NCBI GenBank assembly: GCA_049999765.1
Contig: JBNGIQ010009406.1
Coordinates: 1-64,000, forward strand
Direction of reading: 5' to 3'
Source of the DNA: Phaeoceros laevis
Lineage: Eukaryota; Anthocerotophyta; Anthocerotopsida; Notothyladales
Length of the DNA: 64,000 bases
Positions 1 to 11,579 of this stretch are shown here, in pieces (within the stretch, counting starts at the first letter, position 1; the number at the start of each line of letters is the position of its first letter). Position numbers and translations under genes: made by a program. The notes below the pieces were generated by a model, which saw only the letters and a program-made list of their open reading frames with translations, made no database searches and had not been told where the DNA came from.

Positions 1-540
1 TGTAGGCTGAGCAGACCGTCCAACCTGCTTGTCCAAGGCAGCCAGCTTCGCATCCACCCAGTCAGGCTTGTAGAAGTTGTTCAGCCATATGGGCTCCTTG
101 GACTCCTTGTGCCTGAAGTCGGGAGAGCGCGCGCTCTTCTTGTTCATCCTGCAGTCCCACCTTGCTAAGCCACTGCACGGCACAAATGTGCAGCTTGTGT
201 AAATCCATTGCCTCGGAGGCACATTTAACCTCCCCTCCAGCTCCAGGGTGTGGGCCTGCCTCCCAGCTGCTGGCGTCCAAAACCGCTGATGTTGCATCCC
301 GTTTGTGGTGCCAAATTGTAGGTGGAGCATTGCATTACTGCTGCGCGCCATTGCATGTGGAGCAAGAACGGTAACCTCCGTCGCTGCTGTCGCTCTTGAT
401 TTTCCCACTGCTCGGCTTCCAGTAAAAACACATTAACAGAAGCGGTGCCACAAAAACCCCGGCCGGTTACAGTGTGGCAAAGCAAGGGGTAGGGTAGGGC
501 AAGCTGCAGTATTTGCCACAAGTGTGGCAAAAAAGGGATG
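1..540 (-). pseudogene. 5' fragment of a PPR gene (duplicate of the 37.2-37.8 kb locus)
   Basis: Reading the minus strand from about 120 down to 1 gives a peptide (LNNFYKPDWVDAKLAALDKQ) that matches, with a few changes, the N-terminal part of the PPR locus near 37.2 kb. The next 350 bp (about 165-540) are near-identical to 37355-37815, including the stretch rich in GTGTGGCAAA just before the gap. Positions 90-165 differ from the other copy, so the N-terminal coding piece has been rearranged. The rest of the gene would lie left of the window. I read it as one half of a dispersed duplication; whether this copy is functional cannot be judged. Confidence 0.55.
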
Positions 541-547
541 TGGCAAA

Positions 548-647
548 NNNNNNNNNNNNNNNNNNNNNNNNNNNNNNNNNNNNNNNNNNNNNNNNNNNNN
601 NNNNNNNNNNNNNNNNNNNNNNNNNNNNNNNNNNNNNNNNNNNNNNN
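548..647. other. Assembly gap (100 N)
   Basis: An exact run of 100 N, the usual scaffolding placeholder. Order and distance across it are not proven by sequence. Confidence 0.99.
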
Positions 648-1690
648 ACTGAAATTATGAATGCTTTGAAGTCGGATGATGATCGATGTTAATTTCTCCC
701 CCTCCGAGTCGTGCTTTATATAAATTTCGAACTACTACTGCGACAACTGACGCAAGCGCTAGCTAGGCCCTACCGGCGTCCGCGCCGTGCAGCGCAGAAT
801 GGTGCCCACATGAACAGGGAGCAGTAGCTGCTGCTGGCCATGGTAGTTCAGTGCCGATGCGAAAACGATCAACTTTCAAAGAAGGCAAGCGCTTCCATGG
901 ACCGCCTGGCCAGCCGGTCTCTATGGATATCGTTAGATATCGCCAGCTCAAGATGTCGTCCTGTCCTAGCAGCGTACGCTGCGTCCCGGCCGGGGCACAG
1001 TCAGCGTACAAGCGGCCACACGGACACATTGATATGGGACGCAACTGGTTGCTCTTGAAAAGGCCTAGGCCTGTGCTCGGGAGGGACCTACGGAACCATC
1101 CGGCTGATTACCGCCAAGTATGTAACCTTCCCGGTTTCGAACCATTACCAAACGGTTACATGTAGGCAGATTTTTTAATCGGTAAAGAACTTATATATAT
1201 ATGCGGCTTAAGAAACGGTGGAAACAGAAACGCGTTTCAGCGCGTTTCTAAACGTTTCTTTAGTTTGGCCGGTGCCTCGAGGAAACGGGACTAGGCTCCT
1301 TTTTATTGTATTTTAAAAATTTAAGATTTAAATAATAACGTGTTACACGGCATAGGGGCGGGCAGTTACAAGGCAACCTACTTGCTGGCCTTGGCCAGGT
1401 GAAGAATTTCTGCAATGTCTGCATCGTGCTCGCAATTGGTGGTGAATCTGCGCGTGCGCTCACACACTCTCTCTCATTAAAAGGAACCCCACGCTCCCTC
1501 GCGCTCTGCGCGTGCGCTCACACACTCTCTCTCATTAAAAGGAACAATACCTGAATCCGCCCATCCATCCCACACAATTTAAACCATTTACACACTCTCT
1601 CTCTCCGTAGTGTAGAGAGAGTGTCCTATTTTTTTATAATATAAGATGTATCCGGTTAAAAACTAATTCTTGTTGTACAAGTTGATTTAG
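648..1690. other. Intergenic, no recognised gene
   Basis: The short ORFs here show no family resemblance. Around 1210-1260 there is a cluster of GAAACG/CGTTTC motifs (GAAACGCGTTTC), also present near 63045-63060 at the other end of the window, suggesting sub-terminal motifs of a dispersed element. At 1448-1483 and 1507-1541 a 35-bp piece with CGCGTGCGCTCACACACTC is duplicated. Confidence 0.4.
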
Positions 1691-1694
1691 TATA

Positions 1695-2380
1695 TTAATT
1701 GTACTCTAGGGGAAAAAATAATATTTTTTTTACAATTTTCTGTATCTTTGCTAATTTAGTCGTCCTTTGTGATTTGCAAATAGATAACGGACATCTACAT
1801 CCGCTTTCGAGGTCTCTATGCCCTCTTTTGATAATATCCTGACATTTTTCCTCATCACTCTTATCGTATAGACATGCGTCCTTCAATGTTGCCAATACAA
1901 ATTTCAAAGACTTTAACAATGCTTGGACAATTCCATGTCTACTTACCCATCTCACTTTTTGATACTTTTCAAAGTTTCCCTCACATCATCGTGTTCAATT
2001 TGAGATACTCGTAGTTTGTCTCTTCGTTTTGAACTCAAACCAAAATATACTGCCATTGACTTGATTAGCTTGTCCAAAAATCTTGAAAAAGGTTTGGTTG
2101 CCTTATTTGCTGCAACCACATATAAATTGCATCTATGTGCAACACCATAGATATTTGTTAAAAATGGAGTGGTAGTTTGGTTTTTTTGTTGCCACTCCAC
2201 AGATGCGGCCTCCTATCATGGTCGAGTACATTAAGATGCATTAGGATGATAAGCAAATGATGCTTGCGATCATCATCAATAGCAATCCAAGATACACAAT
2301 GTTGCCATCCATTGCCCACATTCTTCCAACCATCTCTCACCAAAGTAATGAATCTTCCAACCATGTGTGACCAAAGTAAT
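1695..2380 (-). mobile_element. Degenerate hAT-like transposase fragment
   Basis: Consecutive minus-strand frames encode pieces resembling the catalytic half of hAT / zinc-finger-type domesticated-like transposases. In order these are a piece around LVRDGWKNVGNGW (2364-2158), then AHRCNLYVVAANKATKPF followed by LSSKRRDKL (2200-1952), then RWVSRHGIVQALLKSL (1955-1860). The order HR.NL, a Lys-rich SSKRR segment, RW.SR..A..ALL is the family's. The frames are broken and no C-terminal dimerisation domain is seen, so it is a relic. I did not find terminal inverted repeats or a target duplication. Confidence 0.6.
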
Positions 2381-2402
2381 AATGCTCATCCATAGCTGGG
2401 AG

Positions 2403-2540
2403 GGCCCGGAAGGGCTTGCTGTACTGTCCTGAGGAGGAGGGCCGGTAAGGGCTTGCTGTACGTGATACTGTCCTGAGGAGGAGGGCCGGTAAGGGCTTGC
2501 TGTACGTGATACTGTCCTGAGGAGGAGGGCCCGCACGGGC
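2403..2540. repeat. 44-bp tandem repeat, about 3 copies
   Basis: Units starting GCCGGTAAGGGCTTGC at 2441, GCCGGTAAGG at 2485 and GCCCGCACGG at 2529 are spaced exactly 44 bp, with a shorter first copy from 2403 lacking CGTGATA. It is followed at 2548-2595 by three copies of a shorter motif, GCCCTAGG(T/C)CA. Confidence 0.85.
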
Positions 2541-3059
2541 TTGATAGCCCTAGGCCAGCTCAAGCGCCCTAGGTCAAGTGCCCTAGGTCAAGGGGAGGCG
2601 GGGCCGAACCCGAGAGGAGGGTCCTCAGCGGAAGAGTTGGAACTGGAATTACAAGTGCGTGTCCGAAGCATGCTTGCCATTCCGGGCGACTCCGGGTCTC
2701 TTCGAGCTTTCTGACTTGAAGGCCCTATTCAGGATGTTTACATGTCAGATGTCTTGGTCGTTTCTCATGGGTCTGAAGTTGCTGCAGATCGTGGCACGTT
2801 GCGTCTGTAGACTCTGTACCGCTTCTGAAGATGAGGGGCGAAGCTGTCTGTCCTGATCTTCCTTCCCTTGCAGCAAGTTCTATGTCTAGGGTCACTGTGT
2901 GTGGGTCTATTTGCTATGTTGTAATGTCTACTGGTAGACGTTCCTAGTTTCATCAAAGGCATCTCGCAACCCCGGGCCAATCTGAATCTCCTCCTGAAAA
3001 TAAAGGCCCTTTGTAGATGCCAGAGTGACTCTGCACAGTGTTGCAAGTTAACTAGGTGG

Positions 3060-5120
3060 TGCAGTCATCTTTCGTGTGTCAAGAGACGCATTACACCTTC
3101 GAGATCTAGGTTGAGACCTCATGTCTAGTTTTCCTGGTAATCTAAGTTCCAGCTGTTACCAGCCATCTTTGAGAATGAGGCCGACATGCCCAGTTGCGCA
3201 ACAAACAAGTGCAGCTGTGTCACCCTCATCCTCAAAGATGGCTGGTCCTTGAGACTTATGCTGTCGAGCTCAACCTGATGAGGCTTACCGTTCATTGCAG
3301 CTGCGGCAAAGGATTTCCTGATTCCCCTATGTCTACTGGTAGTCCTTCCTTTTCGTCAAGGCATCTCGCAACCCCGGGCCAATCTGAATTTCTTCCTGAA
3401 GATGCGGCCCTATGCAGATGCCAGAGTGATTCTGCTCAGTGTTGCATGTTAACTAGGTGCTGCCGTCATCTTTCGTGTGTCAAAAGAAGCAGTACACTTT
3501 CGGATTTTAGGTTGAGACCTCATGTCGATTTGTGCCTTAAGTCGGTGCTCAAACTCCGCATTCTTGTTTTCTGGTAATCAAAGGTCCAGCCCTGTCACCA
3601 GCCATTTTTGAGGATGAGGCTGAAATGCCCGTAACAATCTAGTGCAGCTGTGTCACCCTCATCCTCAAAGATGGCTGGATTTTGAGACTCCTGTTGTCAG
3701 AGCTGAACCTGATGAGGCTTACTGTTCATTGCAGCTGCAGTAAAGGTTTTCCTGGTTGCCCTATGTGTACTGGCAGTCCTTCCCATTTCGTCGAGGCATC
3801 CAGCTCTGTCACCAGCCATCTTTGGGGTTGAGGCCGACATGCCTGTAACAAGGAAGTGCAGCTGTGTCACCCTCATCATCAAAGATGGCTGGATACTTGA
3901 GACCCCTGTTGTCACGGCTCAACCTGATAAGGCTTACTACTGTTTAATGCAGCTGCAGCAAGTTTTTTCCTGGTTTCCCCATGTCTACTTGCAGTTCTTC
4001 CCATTTCGTCGAGGCAACCAGCTCTGTCACCAGCTATCTTCGAGGATGAGGCTGACATGTCCGGTTGCGTAACAAACAAGTGCAGCTGTGTCACCCTCGT
4101 CATCAAAGATGGCTGGATACTCGAGACTCCTGTTGTCAGGGCTCAACCTGATTGAGGCTTAGTGCACATTGCAGCTGCAGCAATGGCTTTCCTGGTTCCC
4201 CTTTTGTCAAGGCATCCAGTAGCTCTGTCACCAGCCATCTTCGAGGATGATGCTGACATGCCCAGTTGCGTAACAACAAGTGCAACTGTGTCACCCTCGT
4301 CATCAAAAATGGCTGGATACTTGAGACTCCTGTTTTCAGGGCTCAACCTGATGAGGCTTACTGTTCATCGCGGCTGCAGCAAAGGTTTCCCTGGTTTCCT
4401 TGGGTCTATTAGCAGTCCTTCCTTTCGTCAAGGGCATCTTGCTACCCCGGGCCAATCTGAATTCGTGAAGGTGCAGGCCCTATGCAGATGCCAGAGTAAT
4501 TCTGCTCAGTGTTGCATGTTTACTAGGTGCTGACTTCACATCTTTCGTGTGTCAAGAGAAGCAGTATACACCTCCTGTCCATGTGTACACTAAGTCGGTT
4601 CTGAAACTCAGCGTTCCTGGCTTCCTGGTATCTCCTAAGGCATTCTTTGAGACTCGTGTTGTCAAATTTTTTCAAGCTCAACCTGATCTTGCTTACTGTT
4701 CATTGCTGCTGGTCTCATTTGAACCAAAGGTCTCGTTAGGTTTTCTCTTCCCTAGGAGGAAGGGTGATTTATAGTGCTTGATAGGAGGGCTGCACCTCCG
4801 GAAAGGTGCCGTGCTGCATCCAGGATGCATTGGCCAAGCACGTAAAAGCAACTCTCTCTGCACAGGCAGGTGTAGGTGCCTCGTCCTCTCCTCGGCATAG
4901 AAAAGTTACATGTAGAGGTGGGAAAGGCAGGGCTTCGGGCTTATTTGAAGTTATATTCGTCGAAGTGTGACTTCAAACCTCTAGTCTAGGTCCTTGGGAA
5001 TATTCACGGTCCAGCGGATGACTCGAAGGCTGCCTGCCTGTATGTGTTCAAGCACCTCGGTTTTGTCTCGATACCTGGCCAGACTTGTACAGAAAGGGCC
5101 GCCCAACACAAGACTTGTTA
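3060..5120. repeat. Block A: palindromic-module ladder upstream of lectin 1
   Basis: Five copies of an 80-88 bp module start at 3159, 3598, 3812, 4030 and 4231. Each begins CCAGCCATCTT(T/C)GAGGATG and ends with its approximate reverse complement, CATC(A/C)TCAAAGATGGCTGG, so each can fold back. The last four are spaced about 200-218 bp, separated by a conserved spacer (GAGACTCCTGTTGTCAGGGC, then GCTTACTGTTCATTGCAGCT). After the ladder come single-copy pieces (GGGCCAATCTGAATT, GCAGATGCCAGAGT, AACCAAAGGTC) and a piece near 4975-5040 that continues to the lectin. The same order recurs at 11580-13160. Confidence 0.85.
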
Positions 5121-5179
5121 GGTGTCCATAAATGCCAAGAACTGTAGAGACATCCATTTCAGAAGTCTAGCCAGGAATA

Positions 5180-5656
5180 ATGGCAGCGTGGAGGGTGTCA
5201 GCAGCCTCTGGCAACTCACCACTGTTGTCCTCCGTGCTGCTTCTTGTTGCTCTTACATTACAGTTGGTTGCCAGAACGACGTCTGGGGAGGCGTCGTCAA
5301 CCAATTACGACGTGAACGTGCTGTTTCAGAACCAAGGCCTGCTGCGAAACCAGTATCTCTCCCGGCCACCCTACAAACTGATCATGCAATCCGACTGCAA
5401 CCTGGTGCTGTACCACAGCAATCAGCCTTTGTGGGCCTCGCAGACCCGGACAGACGTTGAGGAGTCCTGCTACTTTGTGTTGCAGGCCGACGGCAATGGC
5501 GTGATTTACAACTCGGCCAACCAACCTGTTTTCTCCACGAAGACCTCGGGTCTCAACGATGGCGACCATGTCATCACCCTCCGAAGCGACGGGGACCTGA
5601 CCATGAACAACGACAAGGGAGAACTTATCTGGCACACCGGTACCGCTGGGCGCTAG
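5180..5656 (+). CDS. Secreted GNA-type (bulb-type) mannose-binding lectin
   Basis: Single-exon 158-aa protein. Residues 1-36 form a signal peptide with hydrophobic core SSVLLLVALTLQLVA. The rest is one B-lectin beta-prism domain with two intact carbohydrate motifs of the QxDxNxVxY type (QSDCNLVLY near residue 75 and QADGNGVIY near 107) and a degenerate third (RSDGDLTMN near 136), ending in LIWHTGTAGR. Such monocot-type lectins bind mannose or oligomannose and are secreted or vacuolar, often with defence roles. The domain length of about 110 aa is normal for the family. It lies directly downstream of repeat block A. A second, truncated copy is at 13241-13435. Confidence 0.88.
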   Translation: MAAWRVSAASGNSPLLSSVLLLVALTLQLVARTTSGEASSTNYDVNVLFQNQGLLRNQYLSRPPYKLIMQSDCNLVLYHSNQPLWASQTRTDVEESCYFVLQADGNGVIYNSANQPVFSTKTSGLNDGDHVITLRSDGDLTMNNDKGELIWHTGTAGR

Positions 5657-6235
5657 CTTAGAGCTAGCTGCATCATTTCGTATCTCATTGTTTCACATGG
5701 AGCACTCAGACGACCTTTCAAGAGGCAATGTCAGGACCCTTTGTAAGTAATTGGCTGACGCCTTGGATAGACTTGCTTATTTAGGCAGCCTCAATCGATA
5801 ACAAACGGGAAGTCGTGACTCATGATCAGCCAGTACCGGCCTTAGTTACGAATGACCTCAAACCGAGCTGCTTGATGTTTCGCCAAGTAGATGCCAAGGC
5901 CGAGGGCGGTGTTGCTTCGAGGCAGTGGATTAGGAAGGAGGAAGCGTTGTGGCTGTAGGTGGCTTTCTGTTGTGGACCTTGCGGAGATGGCGTACTTGTT
6001 AACGTTTGGTTGTTTGGTTTGAAGGGGTATGTTGGCGGGAAGTTACAAGTGTGTCTAGGCCTGAGGCCCAGTCGCGCTTGGTTACTTGGTGGATCGCTAG
6101 TCTGTATTTATCCAGCCCGGTGTTTGTGCCGTTACGGTATTCGGCTAGTAAGCTTGTCACGTTCAGTAGAGGAGGCAAATCGAAATCGGTGCCTCATGTG
6201 GGTTGGGAAGTGGAAAAGTTTCCTTTCAAATACGT
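5657..6235. other. Intergenic between lectin 1 and the LptB-like gene
   Basis: The first ~80 bp (ending near 5735 in GACCTTTCAAGAGGCAA) is conserved downstream of the second lectin at 13436-13520 and belongs to the duplicated block. Nothing is recognised further right; the plus-strand ORFs overlapping 5959-6628 are shadows of the minus-strand gene. Confidence 0.5.
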
Positions 6236-7794
6236 TTAGTTCGTCGAGACTCGAAAGTCCGCCCCAAGATAAAATTCCTGGACGTACTTATCGGTGTACA
6301 GCAGCTCAGGCTCCCCAGACGCCATGATTCGGCCCTTATGCATCATGTACGCCCGATTGCAGATGCTCAGAGTTTCTTTCACCTGCAGGCCACACAGGGG
6401 CATTCACTCAGAGGGGCTTCCACTTTAAATGGTATAGTCGAAGTTCCTGTTCTGGTGCTAGCATATAAAGAAACTTTGAATCGCCAAAACTTGCTGGTGA
6501 AAGCAGGGCATGCCATACTTTATGGTCAGTTATCAAAACCCCCATCCCTTCAACATCGCATAATCTTCGAAGTTGCCTCTGCATCTCACCGACACCAATT
6601 GGATCAACCTGTAAGAGACCTGATGTGAGGACCTGATCTAAGCAGTGCACCGACGAAAGATTGTCCAGGACTATTTGATCCGTACCCCTGCGAAAGGCTC
6701 ATCCAGAAGAAGTATTTTTGGGGGCCCTCCTGCAGAATTTGAAGCCAATACCCTTGCTAATTCCTGGAGACAGAAAAAAAAGAAGGTAGTGGATCGAAAG
6801 TCCTCGAGCTGCCACGGCAGAATACTACTGGCCAGATAAAACAGAGTGAAGGGCATCGCTTTAGGTGAGCTGATCCTACCGTTCTCCGCCGTTCCCCACC
6901 AGATAGAAGATGTCCTGAAGTCTTCTCAACGTGCGTTAGGCAGCATTCTGCAAGCAGATGCTGTTGGAGGCAATGCTTTACCAGAGACTCTGCACCTGAC
7001 TTCCTACTTAGAGTGCCAATGAAATGACCAGAAAAGATGGGAGCCTAAGCGACAGGAGCATTTACTACCACTTCAACCATGTTACTTCACCTAGAAACAG
7101 GTTCGAACGAAGTAGCTGCAATCTAACGTCGTCTATGTGCCTCTGTTGCACCTTACCTGCATCTTCTTTTCTTGCTTATCTTCAGGCACGCCAGTTTCTT
7201 GGAGAATCAGCAGCAAATTGTCACGGACAGAAAGCCCCCTGAAGATACTACTTTCCTGTAAGCCGGCATGTTCAACGAGGTTATCTGCATTGCAACTCAA
7301 GCTAGATGCGCAAAACAGAGCCCGAAACGAGAGTGCAAAGAAGAAAGGGGTAGGTACTTGAGGCATGTAACCTATTCCCAGCCGGCATCTTTTTGGTAAA
7401 GGCAGCTGGGTTATGTCCGAACTCCTGAATAAAACTCTGCCCCTACTAGGACGGTCTTTTCCGATCATGATGTTGAACGTCGTGCTCTTGCCAGCTCCAT
7501 TCGGCCCTACTATCCCTACCTGACAGCACTCCCCTTCGAGGTGTAGCAAAGACAAGCAGACAGAAAACAACGCAATTCCAGCCGTAACGAAAGGAAGCGC
7601 ATATACTTGCATGAGTATCGAGGCAAGCACATAGAGACACCGAGCCAGAGACAGCAACGGCCTACCACTTCGCCTTGTCGCACATTGAGAGACACAGCAT
7701 CCACCAAAACTCGACCGCCACAAATCTTGCTCACTTCCTCCAGCTGCAACTGGCAGGAACCACCTGCGTCAGGTTGGTAGCAAGTGCTTTGCAT
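6236..7794 (-). CDS. LptB-like ABC transporter ATPase, 7 exons
   Basis: Exons on the minus strand, all with GT-AG borders and consistent phase, are 7794-7666, 7519-7358, 7255-7157, 6960-6880, 6763-6686, 6608-6519 and 6382-6236, giving 261 aa. Seen in order: Walker A GPNGAGKST (exon 2), Q-loop GIGYMPQ, SSIFRGLSVRDNLL, ABC signature LSGGERRR (exon 4), Walker B KILLLDEPFAGVDP (exons 5-6), H-loop LITDHK, and C-terminus ASGEPELL...FYLGADFR. The segments IGYMPQ/SSIFR.LSV.DN, LLDEPFAGVDP and YLG.DFR are diagnostic for bacterial LptB rather than for MlaF/TGD3, UrtD or LivF. LptB powers lipopolysaccharide extraction from the inner membrane in Gram-negatives. In a plant it would be expected in the plastid envelope with membrane partners, but the start used shows no clear transit peptide (an in-frame stop lies just upstream), so a 5' exon may be missing. 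The plant substrate is unknown. Confidence 0.88.
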
Positions 7795-8015
7795 TGTGAC
7801 GCTGCGTCAGGCTAGAGGACCACGGCATTATATGTGCCTTATCCTTAACTAAACTTACTGAAGAGCAACAGGCAGCCTTCTGTCTGAGCGGCCGTTCTCG
7901 CAAGGAGGCGGCAAGTGCTAGGGAAGTTATTTCTCAGTTGAGTCTGAATTGCCGCACTGACAATCATCCCAAGTGCTGCTTGTGACGAATTCATCAAGAT
8001 CTCACCTTTGTAGAC

Positions 8016-10725
8016 ATGGCTGCAACTGATGCGCAGAAGCAAATTCGCGATAACGCCCTGGTTTGCCTAGACCTCGTGCCTGCCGATTGTTCGGTCCTGT
8101 TGCCTGCCCTCGGTACCTCACCACTGTGGATATGCGCCACGGCTTGCAGGAGTTGCAGGAATTTTTGCAAGACCTCAAAAGCTGGGGGCATTCGATGAAG
8201 CACAAGGACCAGCAGGTCAAGTCTCAAGCGATCGGCGACAAGGTAAACTCTTTTTCCCTACGCTTCCTGTGTCCGCTTCAGAATGAGCTGCAAGCTGGAG
8301 GGTAACCTTTTGGTGCCCGGCAGAACTTTCCTCCAGTCCGGGGTCAGTCAACGAATGCCTCAGGGTCCCCCGGCCAGAGCCAGCAGCGAGAACTTCCCTC
8401 AAAAGTCGTCAGAGGCGGCAAGGTAGACCCAAGCAAAGCGAATACGGACACGGTGCAGCAGAACCAGGCTCCCACAGCTGCCAACCACACCTACGATTTC
8501 TTCAGGGACAAGTGGGATAAGTTTGACGTGGTGAGCTATGCACTCTTGTGTTTTCAGTTATCAGCGATGTTTTCACGAAGTCGCAACTCTGAGAACGAGG
8601 GCATCTTCTCAAGGTTAATTTCTACCATCTTTTTTCTTGGAATCCATTCAGTAGGAGACTGCTTTAAGGGAGATAGACGAGGAGGATAGAACAGGGCACA
8701 AGGATCCTGCAAAGAAGAAGTCAGTCTCAAGCACAAGCAGGCTTGCGTCTACTCATATTTCAGAATCTGGAAGAAGAATCAATCAGAGCCAGATAGTTAG
8801 AGATACTTCAACTTTCAGAGACGAGAGACTTTCTGATACTTTGGGATTGAGAGAGTCGGGCCCTGATGCAATGTCAGAAAAGGACGCTGTGAGTATCTAA
8901 ATCATCACCGTTGGTTGGTTTAATGGCAAATGATAAGTAGGCTACACATGATTGGCTGATTCAGTTTCTGTTCCGCCAGTGAGTCTCGACCTGTTCTGCT
9001 CTTCTCTGCGGCTATTGCTGGTTGTTGGTGTGCCTGTGTCTTCAGTCAACGTCTTGCAGGCTCTGCTTGGACTGAAGTAGCTCATTTTGACCAGGGTAAT
9101 CAGTTTTACAAAGAGAAAAAGTATGCCAAAGCTATCGAAAGCTATTCCAGAAGCATAGCTTTGCAACCCTCGGCAGTAGCGTATGGGAATAGGGCCATGG
9201 CATTTTTGAAGATCAGACGGTAGGGGGTACAAGTTGTTTTTTCATTTCCAAGATGCCAAGGTTGTGACCATATGGGTGTGTCTCGTTGTACTTGTTAAGA
9301 TTTGAAGATGCGGAGACAGACTGTACAGAGGCTATTTCCCTGGATGACCGCTACACTAAAGCATATGCTCGCCGCGGAACAGCAAGACAGGAGCTCAAGC
9401 AATATTTGGCAGCTATTGGAGGTGAAGCTTCTGTTGCTGTAGGTGTTATGCCTGCTGTTTCTCGCCTGACAGTTTCTTGGAGATTTGCATCGGTGCTTGA
9501 TGGGTTGCAGCTACAATATTGATTGTGGTTTTGTTGGGACAAGAAGACTTCGAATTTGCGCTCCGTTTGGAACCTGAGAACAAGGAGCTGCAAAAGCAGT
9601 ACAAGGAGGCAAAGGAAATGTATGAAAAGGTACCAGAGTTTCTCCTAGTACTGTGGTGCGGAGGAAAAAGGATGTCCTACAAGTGGTGTCATGTAATCTT
9701 GGGGCTGTCAGCGGTGATCTCCTTGAGCTTAGTTGTTGAGAGGTGAGCAGTCAGGCGATAAGGGGAATTTTTGCAGGAGAATGGCATTACAGCCTCGGTT
9801 GAGAGGGTCAAGATTCCGTTGTCCAAAGTTGGCCATACTGTTGCAAGTCGCCCTGTACCTGAAGATCCCAAGAGCCAGCAAGTGAAGCTCATGAGGCCCA
9901 TCAAGAGCTCTCCAGCCTTACCACACAGAGAAGAAAAGGTCTCTGCACAGGTAGTGGATTTGGACTGGTTATATGGATGCAGTTGCTCAAAGGAGAGGTA
10001 AAGAGTTTATTTAGCTTGCCTTCCTGAACAGGTCAGTGCTCCTGTGAGGCGTGCAGAAGAAGTGATTGCTTCGACTCGAGCTGCTGCAGCACGGGCTGCT
10101 GCCTCTGCGACTGCAGGAGTAGCACGCTCTTTGGTTGCTCCTAGAACCTCCTATGAGTTTGAGGCCATGTGGAAGAGCCTCTCCGGAGATCGTACCAGTC
10201 AGGGTCGGTTGCTTAAGGTGATGTCTGCATTACAGCATTAGGAGTTAAAGCTGAGATGGAAACCACTGAGGGCATCATCATTCTAAAAAAGATGGGAATA
10301 CGTGCAGATGCTGGATCCATCTTTGCTGCCTTCTCTATTCAAGGATTCACTCGGAGCCCCATTGATGATGGATATGATTGAGGCCTTGGAATTGTTTTTC
10401 CCGTAAATCTCAGAAGCTTCTGTCCGTGCTTTGAGTTTTTTGTGCCACAGAATTGGTGGCTCATTTGTTCTGGGATGTTTGTTGCAGGGACGACGCAAGT
10501 TTTGCAGTTGAGGTGTTGGAGCATCTTCCAGAGGTCGGCCGATTCAGCATGTTGATCATGTCTCTGACATCCAAACAAAAAAACGGTACAGTTGTGTTTC
10601 TTGGATGCCTCAAAGAAAGCCCTCAGATGGCTGCTTTTTGTAATGGGTGGTCACGTTTGTGGATGAATGACAGTCCTGTCGCGGCTGTGGTGCGGAGCCT
10701 TCAGACGAGTAGGGAAGTCGGATGA
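8016..10725 (+). CDS. RPAP3: RPAP3/SPAG1-like TPR co-chaperone, 11 exons
   Basis: Exons: 8016-8060, 8150-8242, 8324-8530, 8655-8888, 9095-9219, 9300-9421, 9547-9629, 9777-9938, 10032-10217, 10308-10402 and 10488-10725. All are in phase, giving 529 aa. Near the N-terminus is LQEFLQDLKSWGHSMK, the RPAP3 segment, then YDFFRDKWDKFDV. Exons 5-7 form three TPR helix pairs (GNQFYKEKKYAKAIESYSRS, YGNRAMAFLKIRRFEDAE, YTKAYARRGTARQELKQY) that would bind the Hsp90/Hsp70 EEVD tail. The last three exons carry the RPAP3_C domain (TSYEFEAMWKSLSGD, LLPSLFKDSLGAP, VLEHLPEVGRFSMLIMSL). The family works with the R2TP complex in assembling RNA polymerase II and other large complexes. The last exon is read through a possible GT at 10590, so the extreme C-terminus is the least certain part. 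Confidence 0.9.
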
Positions 10726-10739
10726 ACTGAGCCAACGCC

Positions 10740-11575
10740 TGGACTGCCTGCTCAGTGCGTATCGATTGCAATTATGATGATCCGAGTAAGAGTGCCAAAG
10801 CTCCTGCCTCGTGGATTTTGCAGTCCAATTGGGCTGTGAACTCTTTTGCTTGTGCCGCTGGAAAGGTAAAAAGGGGCAGGGTTTGCCGCTACGGCCGGCA
10901 CATGATGTAGAGAAGGTTATAATATAAACCGCCCTACGGAGGGTGCCTGGTAAAATATATTAATAAAGACCGAAAAAGTTTGGTCTTCACCGCCGTAGTA
11001 GGCGTGCTTGTACCGCCGTCGCTTTATATGGGGCTTTTGCCCAACCAAACACTTCAAATAATCTTCGTTTTCTTCTTCACCGGCTCCCTCTCAAATCTCA
11101 GATATGATTACGGTGGGCGAAATGCTTAATAGACCTTAAGCTCCTCTTGTTACGGTAGCATTATGGAGTAATATGGCTCTTCAGTGAAACTTGTCGAATG
11201 CCCACCACCTTCCGTCTTACATACGGTAGCCTACTCGATACCAGACTAGGGTTAGTGCGTTGCGTTTATAAAGCTGCCTGATAGCGAAACGCCGCATAGG
11301 GAGCTCTAAGTCATCAGCAGACTCACATGGGGCGGCACTAGGGCTGAGTGCCGCCGGTACTCCAGGGCAAACCTTTTCCCTTTTGCGAGCGATGACTGCA
11401 TCCAGCAGGTACTGCGCTTGTGCTGAAGCATTCTGTGCCAAGCATGCGCGGTTGTGCGGCAGTCTTAGGCTGGGGTAGTCTCTAGTGTGGGTTTGTCTGC
11501 GTGAAGATCTGACTGTAACGGGTTACGGAGCTGGGTCTTCCTCATACCACACGAGACTGCTGTATGATCCTGGCT
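10740..11575. other. Intergenic, no recognised gene
   Basis: Nothing recognisable is encoded. Around 10900-11010 short ACCGCC-containing stretches (ACCGCCCTACGG, CACCGCCGTAGTAGG) occur near an AT-rich piece; no clear element boundary was found. Confidence 0.35.
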
Positions 11576-11579
11576 CTCA

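Noticed and set aside
6236-7794. Assigning the ABC ATPase to TGD3/MlaF
   Set aside because: IGYMPQ/SSIFR.LSV and the YLGADFR end are LptB-type; TGD3 lacks this C-terminus.
8016-9938. Reading the RPAP3-like locus as separate small genes
   Set aside because: All pieces join with GT-AG introns in phase into one TPR plus RPAP3_C protein.
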